DNA of 64,000 nt, taken from Symsagittifera roscoffensis (taxonomy: Eukaryota > Xenacoelomorpha > Acoela > Convolutidae). Each line of letters begins with the position of its first letter. Within the stretch, counting starts at the first letter, position 1. The stretch is from contig NC_087071.1 in NCBI RefSeq assembly GCF_963678635.1, forward strand, positions 25,555,821-25,619,820, read 5' to 3'. The translations under genes and the position numbers were made by a program. Shown in pieces: positions 1 through 13,800 of the stretch. Below the pieces are notes generated by a model, which saw only the letters and a list, made by a program, of their open reading frames with translations, was not told the DNA's origin and did no database searches.

Positions 1-1360
1 CTCTTCAAAATAACCGAACTAAAACAAAAAGCTTTTGTGAAAACAACTAACCAAAATCATAATTAAAACACCAAACTAATAAAAATTTTATAAAATGTAA
101 ATTATATCTTGCAGTATATAGATCAGCATACAACACCAAAGACGAACATCCAAAGACAAAATGACCCCACTACACTCGAAAAAGAATGGCCAACCACAAT
201 CAATATGCCGCCCACAATCACAACTCAAAGGATTTAGAGTACGACTTGACTTCGCAGAAAAGGACTTCATTGAACTAGAACAATGACCACCTCGATGTTC
301 AAGTATACGTACAGATCCGAGTAACCAGGCATCCCCTCCACGCACAATCTCCACGCCATTCCCAGACAAGGTCAAACACAAAGAAGTTCTCTACATGAAA
401 CGAAAAAACCTGTCATAGCCAACCATTCTGAAATCAGATTTGAGTTTGTTGTGAAAACCCAGTCGTTGTCATGAGAAGACACAACGATTGAATCTGGAAC
501 TTCTCTAACAAGAGAACCCAGACGAAATATGATGTTCGCCAAGTACCAACGTCCATCATCCATCTTTTGAATTGCAGAAAGACTATTCTAAAAAACTCTG
601 TAAAACCCGGATGGGTGGAACCTGATCTAAACTACATTTTATGATTGGATAAATTAGATATTTTACCACTGTAAAGTATTTAAAATTAACCAATCATGAT
701 CCATCTAACTAACAACCCACTTATTTGTAAGTGCTGGAATTACTTGTAATTTCAGCACCAGAGAGATTTGAATTTAACTTAGAAATTAGTTGACTCTCCA
801 AGAAGACTTCAGCAGCCGCAATAAACCAGTATACCCTAGATCTATTGAGCCTAGCAGAGACTAGTTAAACACCCTGAGACTAGATAGTATAAGAGTAAGA
901 TTAGGATCGGTATTAGACTAAGAAGTTGCACGAATCTATCCGGCCGAAAATAAGATAGCGTGACGAGCAGACGGTGTACCCTATCCGAAATTACTCTATG
1001 AGTTAACCACCTCGGTTATAACTCACCATTTCGACCAAATTTTTGAAAAAACAGGCCAAAAAGACGTTTTTAGGCAATTTTTGGAAAATTTTTACCAAAA
1101 AATTGCCTTTTTTTTGGCGCGCGCTCCCTCTTCAAAATTAGTAAATATTGGCGCCAAAGGCGCCTTGAGGAAAACTTTAGGACCGATCACCAAAAATGTA
1201 TATCTCAAAATAGTACAAAGGGGGGACCCTTTGGGTCGGCAGGGGTCAAATCCCTGAAAGAGGGCGTCCGATACCCCCGTCCCTAAATCCGCTGGTGCTT
1301 GCAGTTGCTGTTAGATTTTTCTTAACATCATTTTTCAGCTAAACATAAAGGACAACTTAC
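1..1360 (-). other. Start of intron 8 of the scaffold gene
   Basis: Sequence after the exon 8 donor. It holds a hAT-type MITE remnant (1032-1293) and a less A+T-rich stretch (about 600-1030) with a possible AATAAA at 818. Minus-strand frames at 88-381 and 372-563 are open, but no C2 domain was recognised and no reliable acceptor was found. A missing exon here cannot be excluded. Confidence 0.5.
1032..1293. mobile_element. hAT-type MITE, truncated copy
   Basis: Shares with the full copies at 5558 and 16519 the blocks GGCGCGCGCTCCC, TTGGCGCCAAAGGCGCC, GACCCTTTGGGTCGGCAGGG and AGGGCGTCCG. The 3' end reads AAATCCGCTGGTG, a decayed terminal repeat. The other end is lost. It lies about 65 bp downstream of the exon 8 donor. 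Confidence 0.8.
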
Positions 1361-4300
1361 AAACTGGTGTCCAAATCCATCGTCCACGTTCCGCCCCTGG
1401 TTGCCAACCGGACCTCCGAACCCCCCATCCTGCTGGTCCAACCACAATCCCTTCTGCTGCACTTTACCTCCTGGGCGTGCCAAAAGTGCATCAGAATTAC
1501 CGGGTCGACCCCTTGGCAACGTCGAATATATACCAGCTCCACGCCACGCTTTGCTACCAGGGTTCCCGTATTGTATCGGGTCATCATTTTGACTAACTTG
1601 GATTCGACTCCGGTTCAGATCTTGATTGTAAGACGCGCTTAAATTATTACGTAACTGGTTGCTCATTTGACCTTGAGTTCCTCCCCACTGATCATGTTGT
1701 GATGACGTCATAATCAAAGATGACCCTTGTTGACCTTGAACTTGACCTTTGATAAACTGCATGTTGTGAAAGTCGTATTCTTTTTTAACTCGTTGGTTAT
1801 TTGGGCCGTTTGAGGAATAGACACTCATTTGAGCAGTTCGATCTGCTTTTGACATGATCGATTTAGCTTGCGCCTGAGGACACACTAGTATGTCAACGTC
1901 GCCAGTTGTTTTCGACTGAATTATATTTTGAACTTCCTCATAAGTTTTGCCCACTAAAGAGTTCCCGTTCCACTCAATAACAACGTCACCTTCTTGCAAT
2001 TGTGGGTTCAAAATTTCCGCAACTTTTCCCGGGAAAATTTTCTGGATCATTGCCACTTTGGTGTTACTGGTTTCTGGTATAATTTTACCCCCGACTATGC
2101 TCAAACCTAATCCGTTGCTTCGCCCACTTCGGTCTTTTGGGTCTTGGCTCAGCCTGAAGGATTTCAAAGGTAGTTGGGAGAAATTGATCGAGCCCGGATC
2201 ACGCGTCGGAAACTCTTGCATCACAAGTCCACGGTTGCTTATCACATTTTGACCATCTTGTCTAAAATGGTCTACTTGTCGCTTGAAATGACCGTCGTTC
2301 AAATCTTCGATCGATAGCTGACTTGGTTTTATAAGCGCTCTTTCCAAGAAATCCGGGGGTTGGCTGGGACGCGATAGATCAGTCATACTTCGGACTGCTT
2401 TTTCTTGGCCCCCTAAGTTGAAAAAATTATCACCCAGGGAGGTAAATTGGGGGTCATTATTCCCCCCAAAATGACCTGTTAACCTTTGGCCGGATCTAGC
2501 TCCACTTAAAACTTGGTTGTCGTAGAATTGTGGGTGGTTCGAGTATTCGTTAACTGCGGCTCGGGACAGTGTTGCGTATGGGTTATTGTTCATAGAATTT
2601 ATCAAGCTTTGTTGCTGTTGCTGTTGTTGACTTGAACTTTGTTGTCCCTGTTGTTGATTCTGTTCTAAGGGTCTTATGATCCCACCCGAGTTCGGGTTCA
2701 AGTTTGATTTGTTGTGGGGAAGCGACAGGGTCTTTGAGTTGTAACTGTGTCCAAAATCTGGCGTTTCTTTTTTGCCCAAACTGAATGCCTGCTGTTGATG
2801 TTGCTGTAAAGGCGTCAAAGCTAAATTGGGTTGGGCGCCCGTTTTCGGCAAAGCGCCAGTTCCGTCGAAAATGCCACCTTGATTCACCCCTAAGAACGGC
2901 TGATTAGTCATTACAGGGGGTTGCAAAATAATAGCCTGGGGATCTTGAACTTGCATTTGTCCAGGAGCTGTTATAGCACTTTGGACTGGATTTTGGGTCT
3001 GAAATTGCTGTTGGTTTGTTTGGTGCTGCAGCAATTGTAATTGCTGCTGCGTTTGGGCAATTTGTTGTTGTTGTTGAAAAATTTGGGCTTGCATGTGCTG
3101 AGTTTGAGCCGACTGTTGGATTATAGGTTCAATTGTGCTTTGTAGTTGATTAAAAGCTGATGAATATGTCGGGCTAGTTACCAAAGTCGTCATTTGGTTA
3201 GGGGAACTTATAACCGAACCCGAATCGTTAATTTCTTCAACTATCACGCTTGGTAGGGCATTTAAATCTCGAACTGGGTAGGGGTCGTACAAACTTGCCA
3301 TGTTATTGTTCGTAATGAACAAATTAGGATCCACCAGATTTGATTGGTTATAATCCATGCCATTCGATGGCCCATTATTGTTGGTCGAAAAAGTCTGAGC
3401 CAGCCTATTGGCGCTGAGATTACGTAACAACGTCGATGATTGGTCAAGTTGCTGCCAACGCTGATCAATCGACTTTTTCAGCTCGTTTATCGAGGCGTTT
3501 CCAGTTAGACCTAGGGTTGCAGGGGAAGGTTGAGGGGGGTTCGGGGGTCCGACTAAACCCGTATTAGCATCGACAGCAGACCTGTACAGTTCAACCCTAT
3601 AGAGGTCGTCAAGTTGTTGCTGCAACGAAGCTATCAGCTCAAGTTTGGAGTCCCGTTTTATAGTAGCCGGGTCTTGAGGTGTCAGGTTTCGAAGCCCGTA
3701 AGGATCGTTTTCATAAATCGGTTGCATTCTTGCCAAACTTTGCTCGTTTTGGTTTAGTAGCAGCGCTCTGTTGTACAAATTGTTCGCATCCTGATTCGAG
3801 TTCGGAATGTATAGTCCTGGAACGAAGCCGTTCGTTTCGGCCATCCGGTTTCTTCGCATTGCGTCGAACTCCGCGTCCGCATTCCGTCCACCCATCGTGT
3901 AGTTTTGTCCAGGCGACAACATGTATCTATCTCGCGTCGACAAGTAAGTCGCAGTAGTACTCGGATCAATGAAAAGTCGAGTGGTTGTCGGAACATTCAG
4001 TGCCGCGTTCGAATGAAACAGCCGATCGCCGAGACCCGCGGGTAGAATCAAGTCGCCGACTGCAGCCGGAGCGTAAGTGGGAAGTTGAGTCATGGGTGCT
4101 GTGGGTAGAATTAAAGTGGGAGGTGTAGGGGGAATCATTGAAACTCCGGTCGCGAATCCTGGCGTCACAATGACTTGATCGGGTTGTCCCTGATGGCCTT
4201 GGAACCTCATAGTGCCATCCAGAGACGGAACAGGCGACGGTGCCACCATTTGGTGCGACTGCGGAACGACTGCCGGACTCAACCTCTGGTTCATCATTTT

Positions 4301-4855
4301 GGGTTTTACAGCCTGCGAGGCAACCCATACTAGACCTCGACCTTTTGGGTAGGCATATTTCTCTAAATCAGTTGTTTTTTGAGTCGTGATGCTCGTCAGA
4401 GCTCGCCGTGCTTCCGTGAGTTGCCGACGCTGTAAGTCATCAACCAGAAACTTCATTTCTTGATGAACTTTCTTCTTCTGTTGGTTCACAATTGGGTTTG
4501 GCTCTTCTATATGAACGGTTAAATCCATCACATTCGGCGACCAGTTTCGACCGTTTTTTAATCCCCGAGATCCAACCGGAAGTGTCAAATGGGATCCCGA
4601 GGATGTTTGCAACCCGGAGACATTCCTCTGGAAACTCGGGTCTGGGCTTCGTCTGGGAGATCCGAGTCTAGTTTGGGTTCTGATTTCTTTCGATCCCGGC
4701 CCAGAAACCCCCGATGTGATTCCGGAATGGAACTCGAAGTTCTCGCGCTTGCAGTTCTCGAGGTATCCAATTTTGCTCTTGAGTTGCCGCATAAGATCGT
4801 CGTCAACTTCTTGTGAAGAATCGAGATGTGAACTTCTTGAGTAGGATGATTCGCT
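1361..4855 (-). CDS. PCLO/Fife: Scaffold gene exon 8: coiled-coil segments, poly-Gln and PDZ domain
   Basis: The acceptor CTGTTTGCAG precedes SESSYSRSSH; the donor GTAAGT follows ...DDGFGHQF; 1,165 codons, phase 0-0. The open frame extends upstream to an ATG at 5023, but those codons are intron. Helical segments lie near 4400-4470 (QEMKFLVDDLQRR) and 3600-3640; Gln-rich runs lie near 2590-2650 and 3000-3110. The PDZ spans about 2160-1885: the carboxylate-binding loop reads GLGLSIVGGK, followed by an FPGKVAE strand, EGDVVIEWNG and YEEVQNII. Loop and EWNG are closest to Piccolo, Fife and RIM PDZ domains. PDZ domains of this family bind C-termini such as those of CAST/ELKS proteins or channels. 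Confidence 0.9.
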
Positions 4856-7800
4856 CTGCAAACAGAAAAAGTGCCTGTTTTGGATTAATTTAACATCCTC
4901 CCCTAACGAGACCAAGTTAATATCTTCCTTCACAGCATTGAAATTGGGATGAAACGGCTCAACGCTGCGGGTAAAATGATCGATCTGATTGCTGGAAATT
5001 AGAGGTCTGAGCCAAGTTAACATAACAAAATCCGCAGCATCCTAGGGGGAATAAGTTTTGGTCCCATGATTTTTATGTTGATATGTTCACATGGCTTGCA
5101 CTGTTAGGGTTTAATTCTTTTATTTTCTGGGGTCTTTTTCGTTATACCCCCCTTCTAAATGTTAAAAAATGATGTTATTTCTTACAAAATTGGACTAACT
5201 TTACCAAAAATGCAGGGCTGATATCCCGAGCGTAATATCATGCTAGAAAATGGCAAAAAGTGCGGGATCTACTTAACAATTGCCCAAGAAGGGGTGGCAA
5301 TTGTTAAGAAGGTTAAGTTGGCGAATTTTTGACCAATTACGTTGCAGCAAATTTCAATTTTTAAATACAGCAATATAATATTTTTTAGTAGATACCAATG
5401 GGAGGGCGATTGCTAAATAGATCCAAAGTGCGAATTTAGCGACAATGAAAAACGCAGTTGGCAACCTTTAATGAAAATTAAGCAAAAACTGGCCAAAATT
5501 GGGACCAAGTAAACAATCTCTCCCCTAAAATTAAATGGCAATTCAAGACGTAAGGCCCAGGGGCGGATTTATGGGGGGGGGGGACGGACGTTTTTTTTCT
5601 CAGGGATTCGACCCCCTGCCGACCCAAAGGGTCCCCCTTTGTACTATTTTGAGATATCCATTTTTGGTGATGGACCCCAAAAATTTTCTAAAGGCGCCTT
5701 TGGCGCCAATATATTCTAGTTTTGAGGGGGGAGCGCGCGCCCAAAAAACGCAATTTTTTGGTCAAAATTTTCCAAAAAGTGCCTAAAAACGCCTTTTTCG
5801 GCCTATTGTTTCAAAAACTTGCCTGCGGCGCACAAATTTTGGTCAATTTGGGAAACAGTGCTTTGGGAGAGCTCGAAAAATCAATTTGGTTGACCTAAAA
5901 AAAAGGTCGAGACAAAATTTTCAAAAATTTTTTTGAAAATCCGAACCCCCCCCCTTCGAGAAAATCCTAGATCCGCCCCTGGTAAGGCCAGCATGTACTA
6001 TGATCTGATTGGCTGAAAATATTACGGATCTTGTTAACTACCCCCCCCCCCCCCCATATAATAGTTAACAAGATACAAAATTTGTAAATGCTCAACTGTT
6101 CAATTCTTTCTTTATAGGTGGGGGGATATGGATATTCGTTACAATATACTATAGTAGTAGTAGTAATTTAAATCCATATAACTAAGACTTGATTCCATAT
6201 GCGTGGAGTCACATTAAATAAAATTACTAGGACAAATGAAACAATAGGGGGGGGGGGGGGGGGGGGGGTGGTAGTTAACAAGATCCAACATTTTACTTTC
6301 AACCTAAGGACGTACAACACCCCCCCCCCCCCCTAAATCGGTTTAGGTGGGAGATAGTTGACTCGGTCCGGCAGTAGCAGAGAAGTCTATCTGCTCGCTG
6401 CTTAAAATTATTATTTGGTCTTCAGAAGTTTAGTGATGATAAATGTTTCATGACATCGATTAAGCCCCTCCGACGTCCAGAGAGGCTTTTCAAAAATCAG
6501 ACTTTATGTTCGACTATGTTCGACTTTTCGACCGTGTGGACATGTTGCGACCGTACTCGACCGAAACTGCTACTTCACAATTAGATATTTTTATTTCCAC
6601 AGTAACTAACTACACGAAGTTATTTTACATAATATTAATCTTTGTAATCGTACCTCATCCTATTAGATCCAACATTCTGAAGTTTTTTGACTTTGAAAGA
6701 CTGCGCAGCCATAAAAATTGTGTATTCTTCCGTATTCAATACGCGGTCTGAAATGACTACATTATATATCACTAGGAGAACCTGCTATGCGTTTCAATAG
6801 CATGTATGAAATATTCAATTCATATACCAACAGCTAGAATACCTGTTTTCTCATGCTCTTAGTGTGAAATATGTAGAAACGCTCTGTTAGCAGAAATCTT
6901 CCAAAATATTACAGCATCTGATTGAAACATCTTCTAAATTGTGTTTTGAATGAATGGCTTTTCAATTTTGACTACCACTTTTATGTAAATGATAGTTGGC
7001 TCCCTGAAATATTGTTTAGCTATATTTTACATGCTTACTTCTGCTTTGTTTTCTGGCTTTTTTAATTCGTAAGCTTTCGTAGGACTCATTTTCCATACTT
7101 GATTTTTTAGGCTTTTAAAAAACCTAAAATTTTGTTGTCTCTCTTTTTTTAAATTGACCGAATTGATTTTTCGAGCTCTCCAAATTCAGAAAAAGATCCT
7201 TGGATCTCTTGAACTAATTTGCAAGGGGGGCGGGGGAGATGCTTTACTAGGTACCCCAGAGGCGAAGTAGTTAAAAAGATCCTCTTCACCAAAAAAAAAA
7301 ACCTGCAAGCTAACTTTTTGAAACAACAACTTGGCCAAAAATGTCATTTTGGGCACTTTTCACAAGGCTTTGAACGAAAAATCATTTTTTCGGCGCGCGC
7401 CTCCCTCAAAATTGACTATATATTGGCGTCCAAAGCGACTTAAGATAAATTTTACTACTTTAGGCCAAAAACGGATTTCGTAAGGAAGCATTGAAGGGAA
7501 GACCCGACCCGCCTTTGAGTAGCGAGTGGTTCGAATCCCAGAGGGAAGGAAATGGACCCCCAAATCCACCGCTGCCCACTTTTAATATTTCTTTTCCATT
7601 TTGCGGTATAGAGGGCGTTCACATGGGCCCTAGGAAGAGCCTCACCAAACCCCATTGTTTTTTTTGTTGCAATCCACATACTTCAGAATTTCGTTACATT
7701 CAATCATACGTTCCAGCAAACTTTTTTCGAGGTTTTTGAAAATTTTCAAATTTTGCCAGATAATTTTTCTCAAATAATTATTTAAAAAAAAAGATCCACT

Positions 7801-10800
7801 TCACAGTCGGTGCTACGTAAAAAAGCTCGTTCGAGCGCTTGTTAGAAATTTATGACAAAACAATCATTCGTTTTTTGTCCCACAGATAATTTTTATACAC
7901 CAATTTTATCAAAAAAACAATAAAATTAAACATAAAAAATAGACAGTTGGAAAACTGTCAATGACCGCAAAAAACGGAACAAAACACTGGCTTTTATTTT
8001 GTTTTACTTAACTAATTTTTGCTTTTAAAAAAGTCAAGCCCTCAAAACTTTTTGAGTATCAAGAAAAAACTATAAATGACATTTTTGATAAAACTAACCC
8101 AGTTTGAGAAAACTGGATCAGTAGATGAAAAGTTTTTTCCGCTGTCAAAATCTGAGAAAAAAACCCTTCTTGAAAACTGAAGTCATTCATACTTTTATGG
8201 CATGAATTCCGCTTTCAAAATTGGAGTGCGCAATTTGCCTTTTTACCTTGACTTTGAAAAAAAAACGAGAAAAAAACCATCCACGCCCTATCTACACTTC
8301 ATACTTAAATTATCTAGACAAATTGAATGAAACTTGAAATTTAGATCATATTTTTCTCAAATTGGGTTGATGTTAGACAAAAACGATGAAGAAAAATTTT
8401 CCGTAAAATTTTACCAGAATTGATATGGTGCCAATTTGTTTAACAAATTCGTTTTGCCAGTTCGTTTTGCACCATTTTTGGCTTTGTTTAGTCAATCAGA
8501 AAAAGTTTCAAACTTTTTAATTGATTTACTAACAAAACTATATCACTGCAAGCCTTTTTGCAGCCCACTAAACATTAAGAAAAATATAATCTTCAAAAGT
8601 GGACGCAAAAGATTTGAAAAAGTTTTTGTTTAAAAAAAAGATATTTTATATAGTAAAAATGACATTTTTTGCCTATCAAACGAAAATAATTATGTTCATA
8701 AGAAAACTGAGAAAAATTTTACCTTTAAATTCTGGTGGACTACATAAAATGGTTGCAGTGATATAGTTTCGTCAGCAAAAAAAAAAACAAATAGGTTTGG
8801 AGGATTTTTTATCGACTAAACAAAGCCATAAAGGATTGTTATTGTTGTAAAGTTTAGGTCCCGAATTTTGCAAAACCAGTTGCATCATATCAAATCTGTT
8901 AAAATTTTATGCAAGATTGGTATTCATCATTTTTTGTCTAAAATCACCCCAATTTGAGAAAAACGAGTTTTATATTTCAAGTTTTATTCATTTCGATCGG
9001 ATAATTCAAATCAGCACTGTATGCATCTTCACTAAGTTCCATGGCACTTAAAAAGAACTTTAAAAAAATCCGGACCCGCTCAATTGCAATCTTTATTGGT
9101 CCGAGAAAATGATTCAGTGATTTCTATCACAACTTTTCTGGCTTTTTCACCGAAAAAGGTTTTGATAATTTTTTGACAGGCTGAAATTAAGATAATACAT
9201 TTCGAGCAATTTCGAACCTTTTGATAACACTACAAAAAAAGGTGCTAATTGTGTGTTCTATGCTTAAAAACATGTTCTTTTATTCTGAACAAATAAATTA
9301 GTTTATTTCCACGCAAAAATTTATAATTCTGAAAAAAGGGAACTATAACCTCGACACGAGTTTTGCTGGAAAGATATCGTTAAAAATTATGCTTTTTTAT
9401 TGTAAAGTGTTTTGATACCATACGATTTTTAGGTAATTTTGCGTCTAATTACAGGTTAATTAGGTTCAAAGCAAAAATGAAAATGTTGGCGATTGGCGTA
9501 CCCATTTGTTTGGTTCAAATTTAAATTTAGTTTTTTATTTGAAAGTCAAAGCCCTCATTCAATTTTTCCCTTAGGCAATTAACCAACCCAATGGTTTAGA
9601 TTGCAAAACGCTAGCATTTCTAATTTGGATTACTATTTGAGCAGATACTTTACACATATACGTAGGAGCATATGTTTTGATTGCAAAAGAAACTATCTCT
9701 AGGCAGTGCAAAAAGGAATGTTGTGATTGCAAACCTCCTTTGGGCAAGGAAAAGTGACAGCGAAACTTTTCAAAATCAACAGACCCGTTAGAGATTACCT
9801 CCGACAGGAAAAACTAAAAAAAGTGACTTGCAAAAAGTATCTGCAAAGAATTTGCAGAAAACCAGAACAAAACTAAAAGAAAAATTAGCAGATTTGAAAT
9901 GAAAATTTGGAAGTTCGCATATTTTTGACATTTCTCATTTGAAGATTCAAATTTTTATAATTACTTTATAATCGTTATATTCTATCACGTTTTATTTCAA
10001 GTTGGAGTGGTAAGGAAACACAAGTATACGTTGATTTAAAGTATGTTTCTTTTATTGTTTTATCAGAACGTTCCTTTGAATTTTCTGAACCGACAAACTT
10101 TTTAAAAATACTATTTTTTCCTCCGTTTTTTTTATTATCCTCTGAATTTAAAAAATGGGCTGTAAAGTCCGTTGGCGCTGAGACAACTTTGAGTGACAAG
10201 CCGTAATAACGTATCCAAATATCGTGATCGCAGTTAGAATAAAATTTTGAGAAAATTGTGGAGTGATTCGGCCTCGAATCGAAAACCGGCGCGTTTTCAG
10301 AATCAGTAAATGACACAAGGCAAATTGAACTATGATAACTTTTTTTATTACAACCAAAGGCGGATATAGTACATTCTTGGATTTGTTTTTAGATTTATTT
10401 TGTGAATTACATTAAGTGGATTTATTTTTTTCGAAAGTTTTACCTGCCTTTTGACTTGAAATTTAAAAGTGAATTTCGAAGACTTGAATATTTCTCCGAC
10501 CTCTTCCAAAAAGCTAGAAAAAACCAAAAAATTGCCACAAAAACACAAAGGGCAATTTAATCGAAAAAAATTCGTACCGTTCGTACCTCATTCTTGAAGG
10601 GGTCATATTTCGACAAGTCGTTTTTAAGTCTGTTTCCAGCACTCTTCCTCAAACCAGAATGCTGCTCCAAAAACACATCCGTATCATCATACTCCCACGT
10701 TTTCCTCCCTTGTTCCAAAGCCGCTCTAACATCGCGTGAAATCTCGAAGTCATTTCCGTCGGCTTGCACAGACGTTGACGTCATTCTGCGTCCTTTTGGC

Positions 10801-13800
10801 TCTGAGGTGCCATTTCTGGACTGATTCTCTTTCTTAAGTATTGATTGCAAAGGCGGTTGGCCAGTTGACGAACTAGCAGAATGACTCGATGACGAAGACG
10901 TGTATTTTTTGTCTTTTGAAGATGGAGTTAACAGTCTCTTTCGTAGAATATCAACCTCGTCATTTCGCAGCGGCCGCGCTTTGACTCGGGTTCCGAATCG
11001 ATTCGAGTTTTCTTCTTCCTCTACTTCTTCTGGGTCAGGTTGGGGGAGAACCCTTTTAACACCGCCGCTTTTTCGGGCTTTGTCAACCCCTGAAATCGAC
11101 GACGAAGTAGGTCGAGTCGGCGATAAAATTGAAATGGGCGACAAGTCTTTCTCGGTTTTACTCGTGGAAGCGTCTTTGTAATGCTTTTTAGTAGAAGTTG
11201 CTCCGAGCTCAATGGAGTTTTCGGTTGCGTCATCGCTCGAGTTAGAATTAATTAAAACTCGCTCAACGTTTACAGCTAGAGAACGCGAACCCATTTCGGA
11301 ATCTTCTTCTGTTTCGGGTAAGCTCCAAGTTCGTTTCTCCAAGAATTTGACCCTTTTTTCTTTGACAGGTTGGCCTCCAGAAGCGCTTGTATCGGTACCA
11401 ACACTTGTACTTTGAAGTGTTTCGGAACCTCGAGTCGTTTTAGAACCCGAGTCTTTATAAGTCAAAAACGAAACAGCTGTGCCCGATTGTTCAGCGCCTG
11501 TTTGAGTTGAAATTGTACATTTATAGTTTGGTGACCTTGATTTGACCGCTGAAGGTTGCTGTTGACGCGAGGTCAAATCACTCGTGTCAGCCCCAGTTGA
11601 TCTTTGAGCAAATTTAGGGTCTAGTTTTTTGCTAGCTGTCACAGATTCAACAGGTGTTTGACCTATTTCAAGTCTACTGGCTAATGATTGCGAGTAAGAG
11701 CTTTTCCCCACGTGATAATGCTCCGAGATCATATCCTTCGCCAATCGATAATAAAGCGAAGTTTGGCCGCTCGTGGTAATAGGAGGCGGGGGAGGCGGTG
11801 CAGTCGGAACTTTCGGGACACTCGACGAAGTATTGCTATGTATTGCACTAGAAATTGGTGATGTTTTCAAAGCGCTTTTCGGCATAGTTTGCGTTGAAGC
11901 TTGCACACCTCTGCCTTGAATTGTAGAACTAGCTTGAGCAATTTTTGGGGCTTCCACTGTAATTATTTGATTAGACCGCGCTTGCTGCTGGACGCTTGGG
12001 AAACTTTGGTTATTTTTAGGATGATTTTGAGACTTTTTATCAGTGCTTTTTGAAACGCTTGCGTGTTTTTGGCCAATTTCAGCTTTTCTTTCTTCTAATT
12101 TTTGTAGCATTTCAGAACGCGTTTGACGTTTGGGAATCTCAATTACTTTCTTCTTGTTCCGACTCATTCCAAAGTCGCTGAGTTCTTCCTCTTCGGAACT
12201 TTCGATCAAGGTGCATAGAGGTGTTCTGGGATGTCTTCCCGCTTTTGCAAGCGCGGCTGAAATCTCTTGCTCTTGTTGATATTGCACGAAATTGTTGCTA
12301 TCAGGGTCCAACATTTCTTCTTCATTCTCAAAATTCGCGGATTGAGAATTCTCATCAAATTCCTCTAGGCTGTTTTCAGATCCTGAAGATTTCTTGTTTT
12401 TCTCTTTAGCTGTGCTTAGGTTAGTGAAAGTGTTGTAGCGATCCATCGAACCTTCTTCGATAAGTTCAACATCCGAACCTTCATCTGAACTATAATGATC
12501 TTGATAATTCATCGAATCCATTATGTCTTGAGAATAGCTCTCGCTTCCATCGTGAATCATTGGGTACATGATTTCAGTGTTCTCGTAAATCGGCTCGTTA
12601 CTGGCAACACTTGAAGAATGAGTTTTGGAACTCGGCTCCTGGCGTTCCGAGATGACCCCGGGTGGTATGTCGAATGCGCTTTGTTCAAACAATTTACTAC
12701 TACTACTATTGCTGATGTTATTGTTACTAGTACTAACTGAACTGGTTAATGACTGCTCATTTGTAAAATTAGAACCCGCTCGTTTTTCGACGACATTTTC
12801 ATAATCATTTTGCGAATTCCCAATATCGTGTTTTTGGTAAATGGGCTCAAGTTGTTCAACCCAGTTTCCGTACTGGTCGTAATAGCCCGAGTTATAACGC
12901 TCGTAATCATAATATTGCACGTTATCGTCGTAATTTCCGTAGTCGTAATAAGAATACTCGTTTTGAGCAGAGTCTGCGCTTTGGTTGTCGTAGTATACAA
13001 CCGGGTGCTGTGATTGGCCAGACGAATCAGAGCTACTCTTCGCTGACCAATCAGATTGCGCAAAATTTTGAAACGATGAGCTTACTCCTTGATTTTGTTC
13101 TTGTTGAGTCTTTTTCTGGATATCTTTGGGCAACGGCGGCATTATCCGATTCGGAGATTTTTCACGCGCCGTTTTTTTAGATTCCGCATCACGACTATCG
13201 GTAGTTAATCTGGTGTCGCTAGTTTCAAAACTGCCATTTATCGAAGTTTCCTGCATTTGGCTCGAAGGCTCGTTTTGTTTCGGCTTCCAAGACGACGACG
13301 AACTCCACTTGATTGTGTGTTCGGTGTTTTTGTTCTGAGAACTCAAGTCGGAACTAGCTTCACTCTGATTGGTTGAAATTGTCTCGGTGTCCCAGCTTAG
13401 TTGGGCGAGGTACTGGTTCGGATCAAAATCGTCGAAAGAAGTTGAAACTTTCTGCTGAGGCTCTAAAAAGTATACAGAATTTCTGCTGAGGCTCTAAAAA
13501 GTATACAGAGGCGAGGCTGCACATCGCAAACACCAGCTAAAAATGAGGAAAAGTAGCTCATAAACTGGCAAAAACGAAAACTCGGGCAGACATTTTTGGA
13601 AATATTTTGTCCATGAACTGGTTTGAAAAACCGGAAGCGGTTAAAAGCGCATTTTTTGGCCTCTTAAAAATTCGCCCGAGGGGCAAAAAATTTAGTCCAT
13701 TTTTTCGTTATCTGAGGTGCAGTTTTTTAAATATATTTGGATGAGAAAGGAGGTTTCAACAGATGATGACAAGTTCATCAGAAAATATCCAGATTAGAAC

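Larger units (their letters stand above)
4856..10586 (-). other. Intron 7 of the scaffold gene
   Basis: 5.7 kb with no coding signal. It contains hAT-type MITEs (5558-5981 and a decayed 7145-7577), a homopolymer-armed inverted-repeat element (6026-6286), a Tc1-like palindrome (8293-9021) and poly-G/C tracts near 6040, 6250 and 6325. The remainder is unremarkable A+T-rich DNA. Confidence 0.7.

Noticed and set aside
88-563. C2-domain exon left of the PDZ exon
   Set aside because: The open frames here show no C2 strands or Asp loops, and acceptors are weak.
4856-5023. ATG at 5023 as start of a separate PDZ gene
   Set aside because: A strong acceptor at 4856 and phase match with exon 7 make this intron read-through.
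10557-13346. Exon 7 as an independent 929-codon gene
   Set aside because: The frame continues upstream of the first listed codon (a TTG) to an acceptor and downstream past a donor; no true start codon.
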